A stretch of DNA of 64,000 nucleotides from contig JADJOS010000001.1 of NCBI GenBank assembly GCA_016713675.1, positions 1,054,001 to 1,118,000 on the forward strand. Direction: 5' to 3'. Positions 52,065 to 59,616 of this stretch are shown here, piece after piece (within the stretch, counting starts at the first letter, position 1; every line of letters begins with the position of its first letter). Source of the stretch: Acidobacteriota bacterium. GTDB taxonomy: Bacteria; Acidobacteriota; Blastocatellia; Pyrinomonadales; Pyrinomonadaceae. Both the position numbers and the translations under genes were made by a program. The notes under the pieces were generated by a model. That model ran no database searches and was not told where the DNA came from. It saw only the letters and a program-made list of their open reading frames with translations.

Positions 52065-52937
52065 CTAGAAAGGTTCGCATCCGGCATTTGCGCCGATGGT
52101 GAAATTGTAGCTTTTTAGATCTCTGCCTGTTTGTCCGCCCAGATGGCCGCCGCGAAATTTCACTGTGTCGCCTGCGACAACGAAGGTACCTCGATTGCCG
52201 CCCTCGAGGTCGGTGTAGCGATTACCGGCCAATACCTTGAATCCGAGGCCGATCATTATTCGCCCGCCCGAACCGTAGCAGGCATACTCGCCTATTTTCA
52301 GACCAGACCCGGACGAGGTGGACGGCTTTGTCGGTTGGCTATTCTGATCGACCATTTTCGTTTTGGTTGGTTTCAAATTGCTTTCTGAGTGAACGATGTA
52401 AGTACCGGCTTTCCATTGTTTGAAGGAGTTGCACTTGACCCGCATCACGGCTTGCGGATCATTCTCAGCAACCGTACAAGTTTGAAGGTCCGCCGCCTTG
52501 CCGGAGATGCTGAATTGGATCTTGTCTCCAACCGCAGATTCGCGTCGCCATTCGTCGCCCTTGGCCCATCTAGCCTGAGTGTTGTTCCCGATTTGAGTTT
52601 GACTACTATTAATGGTTTTTGTAGTTTCAAGCTGGCGAATGAAGCCTTTGCCATAGACGATATAGTTTCCCGCTGTCCATTGTTTGAAATCCCCGCACAT
52701 AACGCGGATTATGCCTTGCGGACTGTTTTCCGAAACGGTGCAAGTCTGATGATCGGAAGCGTTGCCGGAAATACTGAACGAGACTTTCGCGCCGATCTTA
52801 TACTGACCCCGCCATTCGTCACCGCGCGGCCAGATCTCCTGCGCAATAGCCGAAGTATTTAACGCAAACAGAAAGACGGCGATCGTTGCTGCAGCAAACA
52901 TCAATCTCGTTTGCATATTTGAAATTGGCGTTTTCAT
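52065..52937 (-). CDS. Secreted protein with two tandem about 60-residue repeats
   Basis: A 290-residue exported protein. After a signal peptide (ending about residue 33) come two copies of one domain. W36-Y95 holds PRGDEWRGQYKIGAKVSFSISGNA, TCTVSEN and FKQWTAGNYIVY. W124-H183 holds AKGDEWRRESAVGDKIQFSISGKA, TCTVAEN and FKQWKAGTYIVH. Each has a Cys pair about 15 apart (C66/C81, C154/C169), likely disulfides. A Ser/Thr linker leads to a third domain, LKIGEYACYGSGGRIMIG ... RGTFVVAGDTVKFRGGHLGG, typical of small secreted beta proteins. No named family is certain. It is convergent with purM. Confidence 0.65.
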   Translation of the reverse strand: MKTPISNMQTRLMFAAATIAVFLFALNTSAIAQEIWPRGDEWRGQYKIGAKVSFSISGNASDHQTCTVSENSPQGIIRVMCGDFKQWTAGNYIVYGKGFIRQLETTKTINSSQTQIGNNTQARWAKGDEWRRESAVGDKIQFSISGKAADLQTCTVAENDPQAVMRVKCNSFKQWKAGTYIVHSESNLKPTKTKMVDQNSQPTKPSTSSGSGLKIGEYACYGSGGRIMIGLGFKVLAGNRYTDLEGGNRGTFVVAGDTVKFRGGHLGGQTGRDLKSYNFTIGANAGCEPF

Positions 52938-53196
52938 TTTGTTTCTTCCTCGAAAATTGCCCCAACTTAATTAATGCGACAAAATTAAGAAAACCGGCTC
53001 AAGTTTCCGAAGTCATATTCTACCGTGCTTTCGGGGAACCGAAACTACGGAATATGCCTGAGAGGCCGAGTTCGGACTGGGTTGTGACGCATTTCAACAG
53101 AAATGATAATTTGTTCTCTGCAGTAAAATCTTCGTTATGTTCTGAATTTCGATATATAATAGCGTCCTGCCTGCAGGGCGTTAAGCGATTTTCAAT

Positions 53197-54336
53197 ATGC
53201 CGGAGCTTTTTGAATCACACGCAAAACGGAATATCGATCCCAAGAAATGGCTGATCGGTGCGGCAGCATTTTTGCTGCTGGCTGGTGCCGGTTACGGGCT
53301 GTTTGTGTTTACAAAGCCAAAAGGGCCGACGGCGGACGATATTTTGGCGGTCGAGGTTCGTGACGCAGTGGTGATGCTGCTAGATTATAAACGGTTTTCG
53401 GGCGAGGAATTTCATTCGCAAATGCTCGGCAAGGGACGGCTTGAGACACACAAACGGTCGATCGACGAGGTTTTGTTCACCTATCCGCGTTCCTCAGGCG
53501 AAGAGTTTCTGGAGTTCGTGAATACCTATTTTTACGACATTCGAAAGGTCGAATTGGGAACGGAAAAGGACGGCGAGATCAAACTCGGCGATTACAGCGT
53601 GCCTGCGTCGCCGAATTATGGCCAACTTTTTCGCACAAATCTGGCAAATATCAAGATCGACCATCGGCGGAATCTAAAGTTTGATTTCAAAGATGTTAGC
53701 TACTCGCCGAGCCTCGAAGAGATCAAAAATCTGACGACCAACTCAATGATCTACGGCGGCCGAATGTTGACGCAGGTGCCGGAGCGGAGCTTTAAGCCGT
53801 CGATGTTCTTTGCCAATCACGGCATCATGGTCGCAAAGCCAGGCGAACCTTCGCTCAAGCGTCTGGCGGACGATATTTTGAAAGATACCGGGCCTGACCG
53901 CGAAGCCCGCATACAGAAACTCGTGGATTTTGTGTCAAACGAGATCGAATTCAGCTATTCCGAAGCCCTCGGCGGCCGTGAAACGCTCAAACGCGGCAAC
54001 GAAACACTGATGACACGAAACGGCGATTGCAGCAACAAGACCATCCTTCTCGCGTCATTACTCGAACAGATCGGTGAGGACTATATACTGCTTTACTGCC
54101 CGCGGCACATCACCGTTGCCGTTCCGCAAGGCAATTTTCAAAACAAGAACAAGCTCGATTTTACATGGGATTCCAAAAACTGGATGATCGCCGAGACGAC
54201 GCTTGCCGGATTCCAGATCGGCCAGACGCTCGTCAACGAACCGCGATTATTGACGCGTGTTGAATACGTTCAAAACCCAAAGAATGCCGATGTGATAATC
54301 GATGCGAATTCGTACGAAGTGCTCAAGTTTTTGTAA
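53197..54336 (+). CDS. Membrane-anchored transglutaminase-like protein
   Basis: A 379-residue protein with one N-terminal transmembrane helix (WLIGAAAFLLLAGAGYGLFVF). The C-terminal half looks like a transglutaminase/cysteine-protease core. It has RNGDCSNKTILLASLLEQIGEDYILLYCPRHITVAV, with the Cys in GDCS and the His in RHITVAV, and a later acidic residue in NWMIAETTLAG. This gives a plausible Cys-His-Asp/Glu triad in the usual order. The region before it (about 60-230) is unique. Substrate unknown; the active site would face the periplasm. Confidence 0.75.
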   Translation: MPELFESHAKRNIDPKKWLIGAAAFLLLAGAGYGLFVFTKPKGPTADDILAVEVRDAVVMLLDYKRFSGEEFHSQMLGKGRLETHKRSIDEVLFTYPRSSGEEFLEFVNTYFYDIRKVELGTEKDGEIKLGDYSVPASPNYGQLFRTNLANIKIDHRRNLKFDFKDVSYSPSLEEIKNLTTNSMIYGGRMLTQVPERSFKPSMFFANHGIMVAKPGEPSLKRLADDILKDTGPDREARIQKLVDFVSNEIEFSYSEALGGRETLKRGNETLMTRNGDCSNKTILLASLLEQIGEDYILLYCPRHITVAVPQGNFQNKNKLDFTWDSKNWMIAETTLAGFQIGQTLVNEPRLLTRVEYVQNPKNADVIIDANSYEVLKFL

Positions 54337-54362
54337 TAGCATCGCTGCGAACAAGGAATATT

Positions 54363-54782
54363 ATGGAAAAGAACCGCTGGTGGCTGGCAATTCCGTTCGC
54401 ACTGGGCGTGATGATCGTTAACGTCGTGATCAGCGTGTTATACGTGGTCGTTTACAGCTATTTGATCGATCCGGGGCATGACGATGCCTATTATCAGGCT
54501 TATGCTCAAGTTGCAGCACCGTATTCAAGCATCATTGCGGGCGTTCCGCTGATGTTGTTGGCCGGGCGTTGGATCGGCGGCAAGTTCCCAAAGGGCAACA
54601 GCGTCAAGGCCGCATTGCTTATGTGGCTGGTGTATTTTGTGATCGATCTGACGATCATCGCTGCCGCCGGTGCGTTGTTACAGATAGCTATTCTATTCGC
54701 GGTCTCATTCTCGACTAAACTTGTTGCCGCATACGTCGGCGGGCTCTCGGCCCAACGTCGCGGAGCGTACCTAAAAGGATGA
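54363..54782 (+). CDS. Small four-helix membrane protein
   Basis: A 139-residue protein with four clear hydrophobic segments: IPFALGVMIVNVVISVLYVVVYSYL, SSIIAGVPLMLLAGRW, ALLMWLVYFVIDLTIIAAAGALL and ILFAVSFSTKLVAAYVGGL. I do not recognise a family. It follows the transglutaminase-like gene by 26 bp and overlaps purN by 4 bp (ATGA). The three are probably one transcript, though no functional link to purine synthesis is evident. Confidence 0.7.
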   Translation: MEKNRWWLAIPFALGVMIVNVVISVLYVVVYSYLIDPGHDDAYYQAYAQVAAPYSSIIAGVPLMLLAGRWIGGKFPKGNSVKAALLMWLVYFVIDLTIIAAAGALLQIAILFAVSFSTKLVAAYVGGLSAQRRGAYLKG

Positions 54783-55342
54783 ACATCGGCATTCTAATTT
54801 CAGGCCGCGGATCGAATATGGTGGCGATCGTTGACTCGGTAGCAAGCGGCGAGATACCTGATTCCCGCGTCGCGGTCGTGATCAGCGACAAGGCTGACGC
54901 CGCGGGCTTGGAAAAGGCTCGCGAGCGAGGAGTCGAAACTGTCGTGATCGAACGAAAGGGCCGTACGCGTGAGGAGCATGATGCGGATATCGTCGCCGAA
55001 CTTCGGCGTCGTGGAGTTGAGTTGGTTTGCCTGGCTGGATATATGCGGCTGCTTTCGCCGATGTTTGTTCAGGCATTTCCTGATCGGATCGTAAATATCC
55101 ACCCAAGTTTGCTGCCGGATTTTCCCGGACTCGATGCCCAAAAACAGGCGTTAGACGCGGGAGTAAAAGTAACGGGCTGTACGGTGCATTTCGTTGACGA
55201 ACTGCTCGATCACGGCGAGATCATTTTACAAAAGGAAGTCGATCTTCGGGACGGAGACACCGTCGAAGATCTGTCGGCAAGGATCTTGGAGAAAGAACAC
55301 CCGGCATATGTGGAAGCCGTAAGACTGCTTGTTATGCGGTGA
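54779..55342 (+). CDS. purN: Phosphoribosylglycinamide formyltransferase
   Basis: Transfers a formyl group from 10-formyl-THF to GAR in purine synthesis. The 187-residue protein begins with the phosphate-binding ILISGRGSNMVAIVDS. The catalytic Asn-His-Asp set is in RIVNIHPSLLPDFPGLDAQKQAL and GCTVHFVDELLDHGEII, matching PurN (N and H in NIHPSLLP, D in VDxxxDxGPII). GPII is varied to GEII. It overlaps the preceding membrane-protein gene by ATGA and is followed by a convergent membrane protein gene. Confidence 0.96.
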   Translation: MNIGILISGRGSNMVAIVDSVASGEIPDSRVAVVISDKADAAGLEKARERGVETVVIERKGRTREEHDADIVAELRRRGVELVCLAGYMRLLSPMFVQAFPDRIVNIHPSLLPDFPGLDAQKQALDAGVKVTGCTVHFVDELLDHGEIILQKEVDLRDGDTVEDLSARILEKEHPAYVEAVRLLVMR

Positions 55343-55361
55343 TCTGTATAGTTTGGCTGGT

Positions 55362-56102
55362 CTAGGTCAGTGGTATAGCTTTGAACCATTGAGCGAATGA
55401 CCGCCAAATCGGCCAATTTGTAAGCCAAAGCAGAGCCGGCAGTTGAGCCGCTACAAATATCACGAGCATCACCGGAAACACCCATCGGCCGGTTTTGCTG
55501 CGTCGCTCGGCGAAGATAAGAATAACGAGTATGAGATCGGTCAATCCATTAGTCATCCATTGATGATATTGGACTGCATCAGGAATTATTGAAAAGAATA
55601 GACGTGCAAAAACCGGATCGATCAGTGTCAACGCAGTACATACCATAAACCGTGCATGCAGGTCTGCATTTCGGCGATATATCATCGCCAAAGCAAAAGA
55701 GAATGCGAACAATACTGCCAATGATATCTGTAAATAGAGTAGATAGGTCTGGATCGGATAGTTAGCCTCAGTGGCAGAGCGTATACGAAAATTGGCGAGC
55801 AGCAGCATGCTGATCAGTACCATCGGTACGAGAACGTACGACGCGAGCCCGACCGTCCTGTGCAGATCGAACCGGTACGTCCGGATCAGCCATGGCTGAA
55901 CGATCAACATACACATCCACAAAGCGGCAGTCGCGGCATGGATATGTGTGTAGACGCTGCTTGTACCAAGTCCGGGGGAAAAATATGATGGCCAAAATGC
56001 TAAAATCGCGATAACAAAGAGAGCCGCAAAATACGGCCAACCGCGTGCGGCTTCAAATTGTTTAGGAGCTTGCTGCATTTTTGTCGGAGCAATAGAGCTC
56101 AC
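55362..56102 (-). CDS. Polytopic membrane protein of unknown function
   Basis: A 246-residue protein with six to seven transmembrane helices. Conserved-looking histidines lie near helix ends: YTHIHAATAALWMCMLIVQPWLIR, FDLHRTVGLASYVLVP, RNADLHARFMVCTAL and VQYHQWMTNGL. The His pattern (HIHA, DLHR, DLHAR) suggests metal or haem binding, like DUF2306/cytochrome b561-like folds, but I cannot assign a family. It is transcribed towards purN and is separated from the rpmH promoter by about 110 bp. Confidence 0.6.
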   Translation of the reverse strand: MSSIAPTKMQQAPKQFEAARGWPYFAALFVIAILAFWPSYFSPGLGTSSVYTHIHAATAALWMCMLIVQPWLIRTYRFDLHRTVGLASYVLVPMVLISMLLLANFRIRSATEANYPIQTYLLYLQISLAVLFAFSFALAMIYRRNADLHARFMVCTALTLIDPVFARLFFSIIPDAVQYHQWMTNGLTDLILVILIFAERRSKTGRWVFPVMLVIFVAAQLPALLWLTNWPIWRSFAQWFKAIPLT

Positions 56103-56214
56103 TATTTTCCCCTAGTGTATATCGATACGGGTGATAATGTCGCCAAAGGCTGTTCGCTGTCAAGACTTCACGAGATATTTGTTCTATAAGTCCGCTTAAA
56201 GGTACAAATCTGCT

Positions 56215-56243
56215 TTGACAAAAATGCGCCTTTTCCATAAACT
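56215..56243 (+). promoter_or_regulatory. Sigma-70-type promoter of rpmH-rnpA
   Basis: TTGACA (56215-56220), a 17-base spacer and TAAACT (56238-56243) give a near-consensus promoter. Transcription would start near 56250, only about 20 bases before the rnpA start and 33 before the rpmH start, so both lie on one short-leadered mRNA. Confidence 0.7.
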
Positions 56244-56269
56244 TTAGGTTTTCACTTTTAACTAAAGTG

Positions 56270-56821
56270 ATGGAGAGTAATTATGCCGAAGAGAACATAT
56301 CAACCGAACAACCGCCGCCGCGCGAAAAAGCATGGCTTCAGAGCGAGAATGGCGACGAAGAACGGCCGTGCCGTGATCAAACGCCGCCGTGCGAAAGGAC
56401 GCAAGAGATTAACGGTTCACCATTATTAGATCTCGGACTCGCGAAGCTTGAACGGCTGCGCAAGCGCGCCGAATTTTTGCGGGTCTATGAGAGCGGAAAG
56501 CGTTTTGAAGGCCGTTTTATGACGGTTTTCATTTTGCCCGCAAAAGATGGTGTTCACCGTCTCGGCGTCACGGCGACCAAGAAAGCTATCGGCAACGCCG
56601 TTTCGCGTAACCGTGCAAAACGGCTGCTCCGAGAAGCATTCAGGTTAAGCCGGGCCGAACTCGATGCGATCGAGACAAAGTTCGATTGGGTTTTGAATGC
56701 ACGGCGAAGCCTGCTGCACACAAAACTCGAAAAGCCGCTGGCCGAATTTAGAGCAATAGCGGCGAAGGTCAAAGGCGGAAACCCAAGCGGTAGCGAGGGT
56801 GTTCCTGAGAATATGAAATGA
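56270..56821 (+). CDS. rnpA: RNase P protein component with N-terminal extension overlapping rpmH
   Basis: The conserved RnpA part is LERLRKRAEFLRVYESGKRFEGRFMTVF, GVTATKKAIGNAVSRNRAKRLLREAFR (the RNR motif that contacts RNase P RNA) and WVLNARRSLL. It would normally begin just before LERLRKR. But no in-frame ATG, GTG or TTG occurs between that point and ATG 56270 (GTG 56267 just before it). The frame is open right through rpmH in the +1 register, giving 183 residues. About 55 N-terminal residues are therefore encoded by the alternative frame of rpmH. The arrangement resembles Thermus, where rnpA engulfs rpmH. A rare ATT start near 56408 cannot be excluded. Confidence 0.88.
   Translation: MESNYAEENISTEQPPPREKAWLQSENGDEERPCRDQTPPCERTQEINGSPLLDLGLAKLERLRKRAEFLRVYESGKRFEGRFMTVFILPAKDGVHRLGVTATKKAIGNAVSRNRAKRLLREAFRLSRAELDAIETKFDWVLNARRSLLHTKLEKPLAEFRAIAAKVKGGNPSGSEGVPENMK
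56283..56429 (+). CDS. rpmH: 50S ribosomal protein L34
   Basis: A 48-residue basic protein, MPKRTYQPNNRRRAKKHGF, continuing RARMATKNGRAVIKRRRAKGRKRLTVHHY. This is the full L34 pattern (KRTYQPxxRRRxxxHGFRxRMxTxxGRxVIxxRRxKGRxRL). It is a component of the large ribosomal subunit. The ribosome site GGAGAG (56272-56277) is itself inside the beginning of the rnpA frame. The whole gene lies within rnpA in another reading frame. It stands at the head of the conserved rpmH-rnpA-yidD-yidC-khpB-mnmE cluster. Confidence 0.97.
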   Translation: MPKRTYQPNNRRRAKKHGFRARMATKNGRAVIKRRRAKGRKRLTVHHY

Positions 56822-56865
56822 GGCGGAAGAACACACTCCCTACCGGTCGTGTTTCCGCCTTTATT
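56821..56865 (+). terminator. Hairpin with T-rich tail after rnpA
   Basis: AGGCGGAA...ACAC (56821-56834) pairs with GTGTTTCCGCCT (56849-56860) with a 2-base bulge, followed by TTATT. It lies directly after the rnpA stop and could reduce read-through into yidD-yidC or act as an attenuator. Confidence 0.6.
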
Positions 56866-56876
56866 CGTTTTTGGCG

Positions 56877-57086
56877 ATGAAATTTTTGGTTTTAGATCTC
56901 TTAGGCATTTACAAGGCGTTCCTTTCGCCGTTTTTGCCGCCCGCTTGCCGGTTTGAGCCGACCTGTTCGGAGTATGCACGGGAAGCGGTGGAGAAGTATG
57001 GTGCGATGCGCGGAACATGGATGGGATTCACGCGTATCTTGAGGTGTCAGCCGTTTTGTAAAGGCGGCCACGACCCGGTGAAGTAA
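56877..57086 (+). CDS. yidD: Membrane protein insertion efficiency factor YidD
   Basis: A 69-residue protein with an amphipathic start (VLDLLGIYKAFLSPFLPPACRFEPTCSEYAREAVEKYG). It has the family motif P-x-C-R-F-x-P-T-C-S-x-Y and the ending RILRCQPFCKGGHDPVK, i.e. RCxPxxxGGxDPV. YidD associates with the inner membrane and assists YidC-dependent insertion. The ATG at 56877 is preferred to a TTG two codons earlier. Its TAA overlaps the yidC ATG (TAATG). Confidence 0.96.
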   Translation: MKFLVLDLLGIYKAFLSPFLPPACRFEPTCSEYAREAVEKYGAMRGTWMGFTRILRCQPFCKGGHDPVK

Positions 57087-59008
57087 TGGAAAATCCAGGC
57101 AGCAATAACAGTCAATCACGTTTTCTGATCGCAATGGTCCTCGCAATGGCCGTTTTATTCGGCTGGCAGTACTTCTTTGCACCTAAACCGCCGGTCGCCG
57201 ATCCGAACGCAGCCGCGAATACTAATACAGCTCAAACTTCTCCGGCTCAGCCGACGCCCGCGGCCCCGACAGCTCAAACGCCTGCTGATACGGCTGCAGT
57301 GACACCGGACATAACTCCTAACAAACTGATCACGATCAAATCGCCGCTCTATGAAGTAACACTCGACAGCAAAGGTGCGGTGGCCACGAGTTGGATACTG
57401 ATTCAAAACAAATCTCCAAAGGAAGAGCGTCCGCTATGGGCAGACGGCTCGAATAGCGTTGAGAAAAAGCCGCTTCAGCTGATCTCGAACGAAGCTCTGG
57501 CGGCCAATCCCCGCGAAGTCCCGTTTCGCCTTACGACCGACGATACCGGTGTTAACGGGCTGATAAATGAACGCAATTATGCCGTGACCGGCGCCGACGG
57601 CAATGTCGAATTAGCTGCCGGACAGGAACGGACCATCGAATTCAAACTAACGGATGCGAACGGGCTGGATGTGACGAAAACTTTCGTTTTTCGTGCTGAC
57701 AGTTATGTCGCCGATCTTTCGGTAAAGCTTACGAAAGGCGGACAGCCGATGCCGAACGCCAAACTCCTGATCGGGGCAAGCATCGGCGATCAGGCGATCC
57801 CGCATCACAATTTTTACCACATCGAACCTGAGGCCGTGGCGTTTGTAAATGATTCCGTTTACCGTAACCAAGGGGCTTCGCTGACCTTCGACGCTAACAA
57901 CAAGAGCTCGATCGCGGTGCCGGGCAACATCGATTGGGCCGGCGTTGGCGATGCCTATTTTGCAATGGCAGCTATTCCGGCACAGCGCTTTCAAGGACTC
58001 GAGTTTCACGCGACTAAATACGAATTCCAGACCGTGCCGTTTTACGACGGAATATTCAGTTGGATCACGCGGAGCAAGACCACCAGCGAAATTCGGCATT
58101 TGATCACGGCCTACGTTCCGATCACGACAGACGGAACACCGACAAAGATCTTTACGGGAACCAAAGATTATTTCGCTCTTTCCGGCCCATATTCCGAGAG
58201 CCTTTCGCAGAGCACGGGCCGACGCATCGAGCTAGTCGATCTGATCAATTTCAGTAATTATTCGTGGATCAGGCCGATCACGAAGACACTTTCGATCCCG
58301 ATCATCTACTCGCTTAATTTCTTTAACAACCTCACGAACAATTACGGCGTCGCGATCATTGTCTTTACGTTCCTGTTTTACATGCTGTTATTCCCGCTGA
58401 GGTGGTCGCAGTCGAAATCTTTCAAAAAGGCTTCGGGCAATGCCCCGAAGATGAAAGAGATACAGGACAAGATCAAAGATCTGCAAAAGAAAGGTGTGCC
58501 GAATGACGATCCGCGGATGCGTCAATTGCAGATGGATCAGCTCAAAATGACCAAGGACGCCCTGCCGATCGGCGGTTGTCTGCCGATGCTGCTCCAGTTT
58601 CCGCTGTTGATCGCGTTTTACACGGCCGTGACGATCGCTCTCGATCTAAGACAGGCATCGTTCCTGTGGCTGCCCGATCTATCGGCGGCAGATCCATGGC
58701 ATTTGCTTGAGTTCGCCTTTGCCTTGTCAATGATCTTGTCGATGAAATTTACGCCGCAGGCCGCAGTCGTAACTCCCGAACAGGCCATGCAGCAGAAATT
58801 GATGACATACTTGATGCCTATAATGATGCTTTGGGTCATGTGGTCAGCACCGTCAGGACTGTTGTTATACTGGTTCTTTGGTAACATCGTTAGCTTTGGT
58901 CAGCAGATGGTGATCAACCACATGAATAAAACGAACATTCCACCCGGAACCCAGATAGTCGATACGGTACCGACAGGTGCCAAGCAGGTGAAGCCGAAAT
59001 TGGCTTAG
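57086..59008 (+). CDS. yidC: Membrane protein insertase YidC
   Basis: Inserts and folds inner-membrane proteins, alone or with Sec. The 640-residue length and the N-terminal helix (FLIAMVLAMAVLFGWQYFF) followed by an Ala/Pro/Thr-rich linker and a large periplasmic beta domain are typical of the Gram-negative form. The C-terminal Oxa1 core has NNYGVAIIVFTFLFYMLLFPLRWSQSKSFKKA, with the hydrophilic-groove Arg in FPLRWSQ. KMKEIQDKIKDLQKKG is the cytoplasmic coiled coil, and GCLPMLLQFPLLIAFYTAV and LPIMMLWVMWSAPSGLLLYWFFGNIVS follow. It is coupled to yidD. Confidence 0.97.
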   Translation: MENPGSNNSQSRFLIAMVLAMAVLFGWQYFFAPKPPVADPNAAANTNTAQTSPAQPTPAAPTAQTPADTAAVTPDITPNKLITIKSPLYEVTLDSKGAVATSWILIQNKSPKEERPLWADGSNSVEKKPLQLISNEALAANPREVPFRLTTDDTGVNGLINERNYAVTGADGNVELAAGQERTIEFKLTDANGLDVTKTFVFRADSYVADLSVKLTKGGQPMPNAKLLIGASIGDQAIPHHNFYHIEPEAVAFVNDSVYRNQGASLTFDANNKSSIAVPGNIDWAGVGDAYFAMAAIPAQRFQGLEFHATKYEFQTVPFYDGIFSWITRSKTTSEIRHLITAYVPITTDGTPTKIFTGTKDYFALSGPYSESLSQSTGRRIELVDLINFSNYSWIRPITKTLSIPIIYSLNFFNNLTNNYGVAIIVFTFLFYMLLFPLRWSQSKSFKKASGNAPKMKEIQDKIKDLQKKGVPNDDPRMRQLQMDQLKMTKDALPIGGCLPMLLQFPLLIAFYTAVTIALDLRQASFLWLPDLSAADPWHLLEFAFALSMILSMKFTPQAAVVTPEQAMQQKLMTYLMPIMMLWVMWSAPSGLLLYWFFGNIVSFGQQMVINHMNKTNIPPGTQIVDTVPTGAKQVKPKLA

Positions 59009-59077
59009 ATGGGAACGTACGTTAGCCAGGCGTGCGAGTAAATTTAGGCGGTAGGTTGGCAGGCGTGCGTTACGAAT

Positions 59078-59527
59078 ATGAATCAGACTTGTGAAAATGC
59101 GAGAGAGTTTCTGTCCCGCGTTGTTTCGGATATGAAGTTTGACCTGACTGTCTCGTCCGAATGGAATGAGGACGGATGTTTGCTCAATCTGAGCGGCGAA
59201 GATGCTCACTTTGCACTCGCGGAGAACGGTGAATTGCTCGACGCGTTTGAGACCATTCTCTTTCAAGCGTTCGGTCGCGAACTCGACCGTGAACACCGCA
59301 TCATCGTCGACGCCGAGGGCTTTCGCCAGACACGAAAGGCCGAATTACACGCGATGGCTCGCTTTGCCGCCGATCAGGTGCGAAAGAATGGCCGCCCGTT
59401 CACATTTGGAGTGCTTAATTCGACCGAACGCCGTATTATCCACACATCGCTGCAAAAAGAAGAGGACCTTTTCACTGAATCGGTCGGCGAAGGCCGCGAC
59501 CGGAGATTGCAGGTTCGGCTGCAGTAG
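59078..59527 (+). CDS. khpB: KhpB/Jag-type KH-R3H RNA-binding protein
   Basis: A 149-residue RNA-binding protein. Residues about 1-70 form a KH-like part (ENGELLDAFETILFQAFGRELD). The end is an R3H domain: RIIVDAEGFRQTRKAELHAMARFAADQVRKNGRPFTFGVLNSTERRIIHTSLQ. The R3H Arg-x3-His is visible as RRIIH. The N-terminal Jag_N domain found in Firmicute Jag proteins is absent. Position after yidC is the standard location. KhpB partners with KhpA in binding many RNAs in other bacteria; that role is inferred here. Confidence 0.88.
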   Translation: MNQTCENAREFLSRVVSDMKFDLTVSSEWNEDGCLLNLSGEDAHFALAENGELLDAFETILFQAFGRELDREHRIIVDAEGFRQTRKAELHAMARFAADQVRKNGRPFTFGVLNSTERRIIHTSLQKEEDLFTESVGEGRDRRLQVRLQ

Positions 59528-59536
59528 ACCAAAAAT

Positions 59537-59607
59537 TTACCACAGAGTACACAGAGGGCACCGAGAGTTTTTTCTATTCTCTGTGTCCTTTGGGCTTTCT
59601 GTGGTGA
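59537..59607. repeat. Intergenic inverted repeat upstream of mnmE
   Basis: TTACCACAGAGTACACAGAG pairs imperfectly with CTCTGTGTCC...CTTTCTGTGGTGA. Short ACAGAG/CACCGAGAG units recur in the left arm. It lies in the khpB-mnmE gap, and the right arm ends about 10 bp before the mnmE start, so it may affect mnmE translation. Confidence 0.72.
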
Positions 59608-59616
59608 AATATAACT

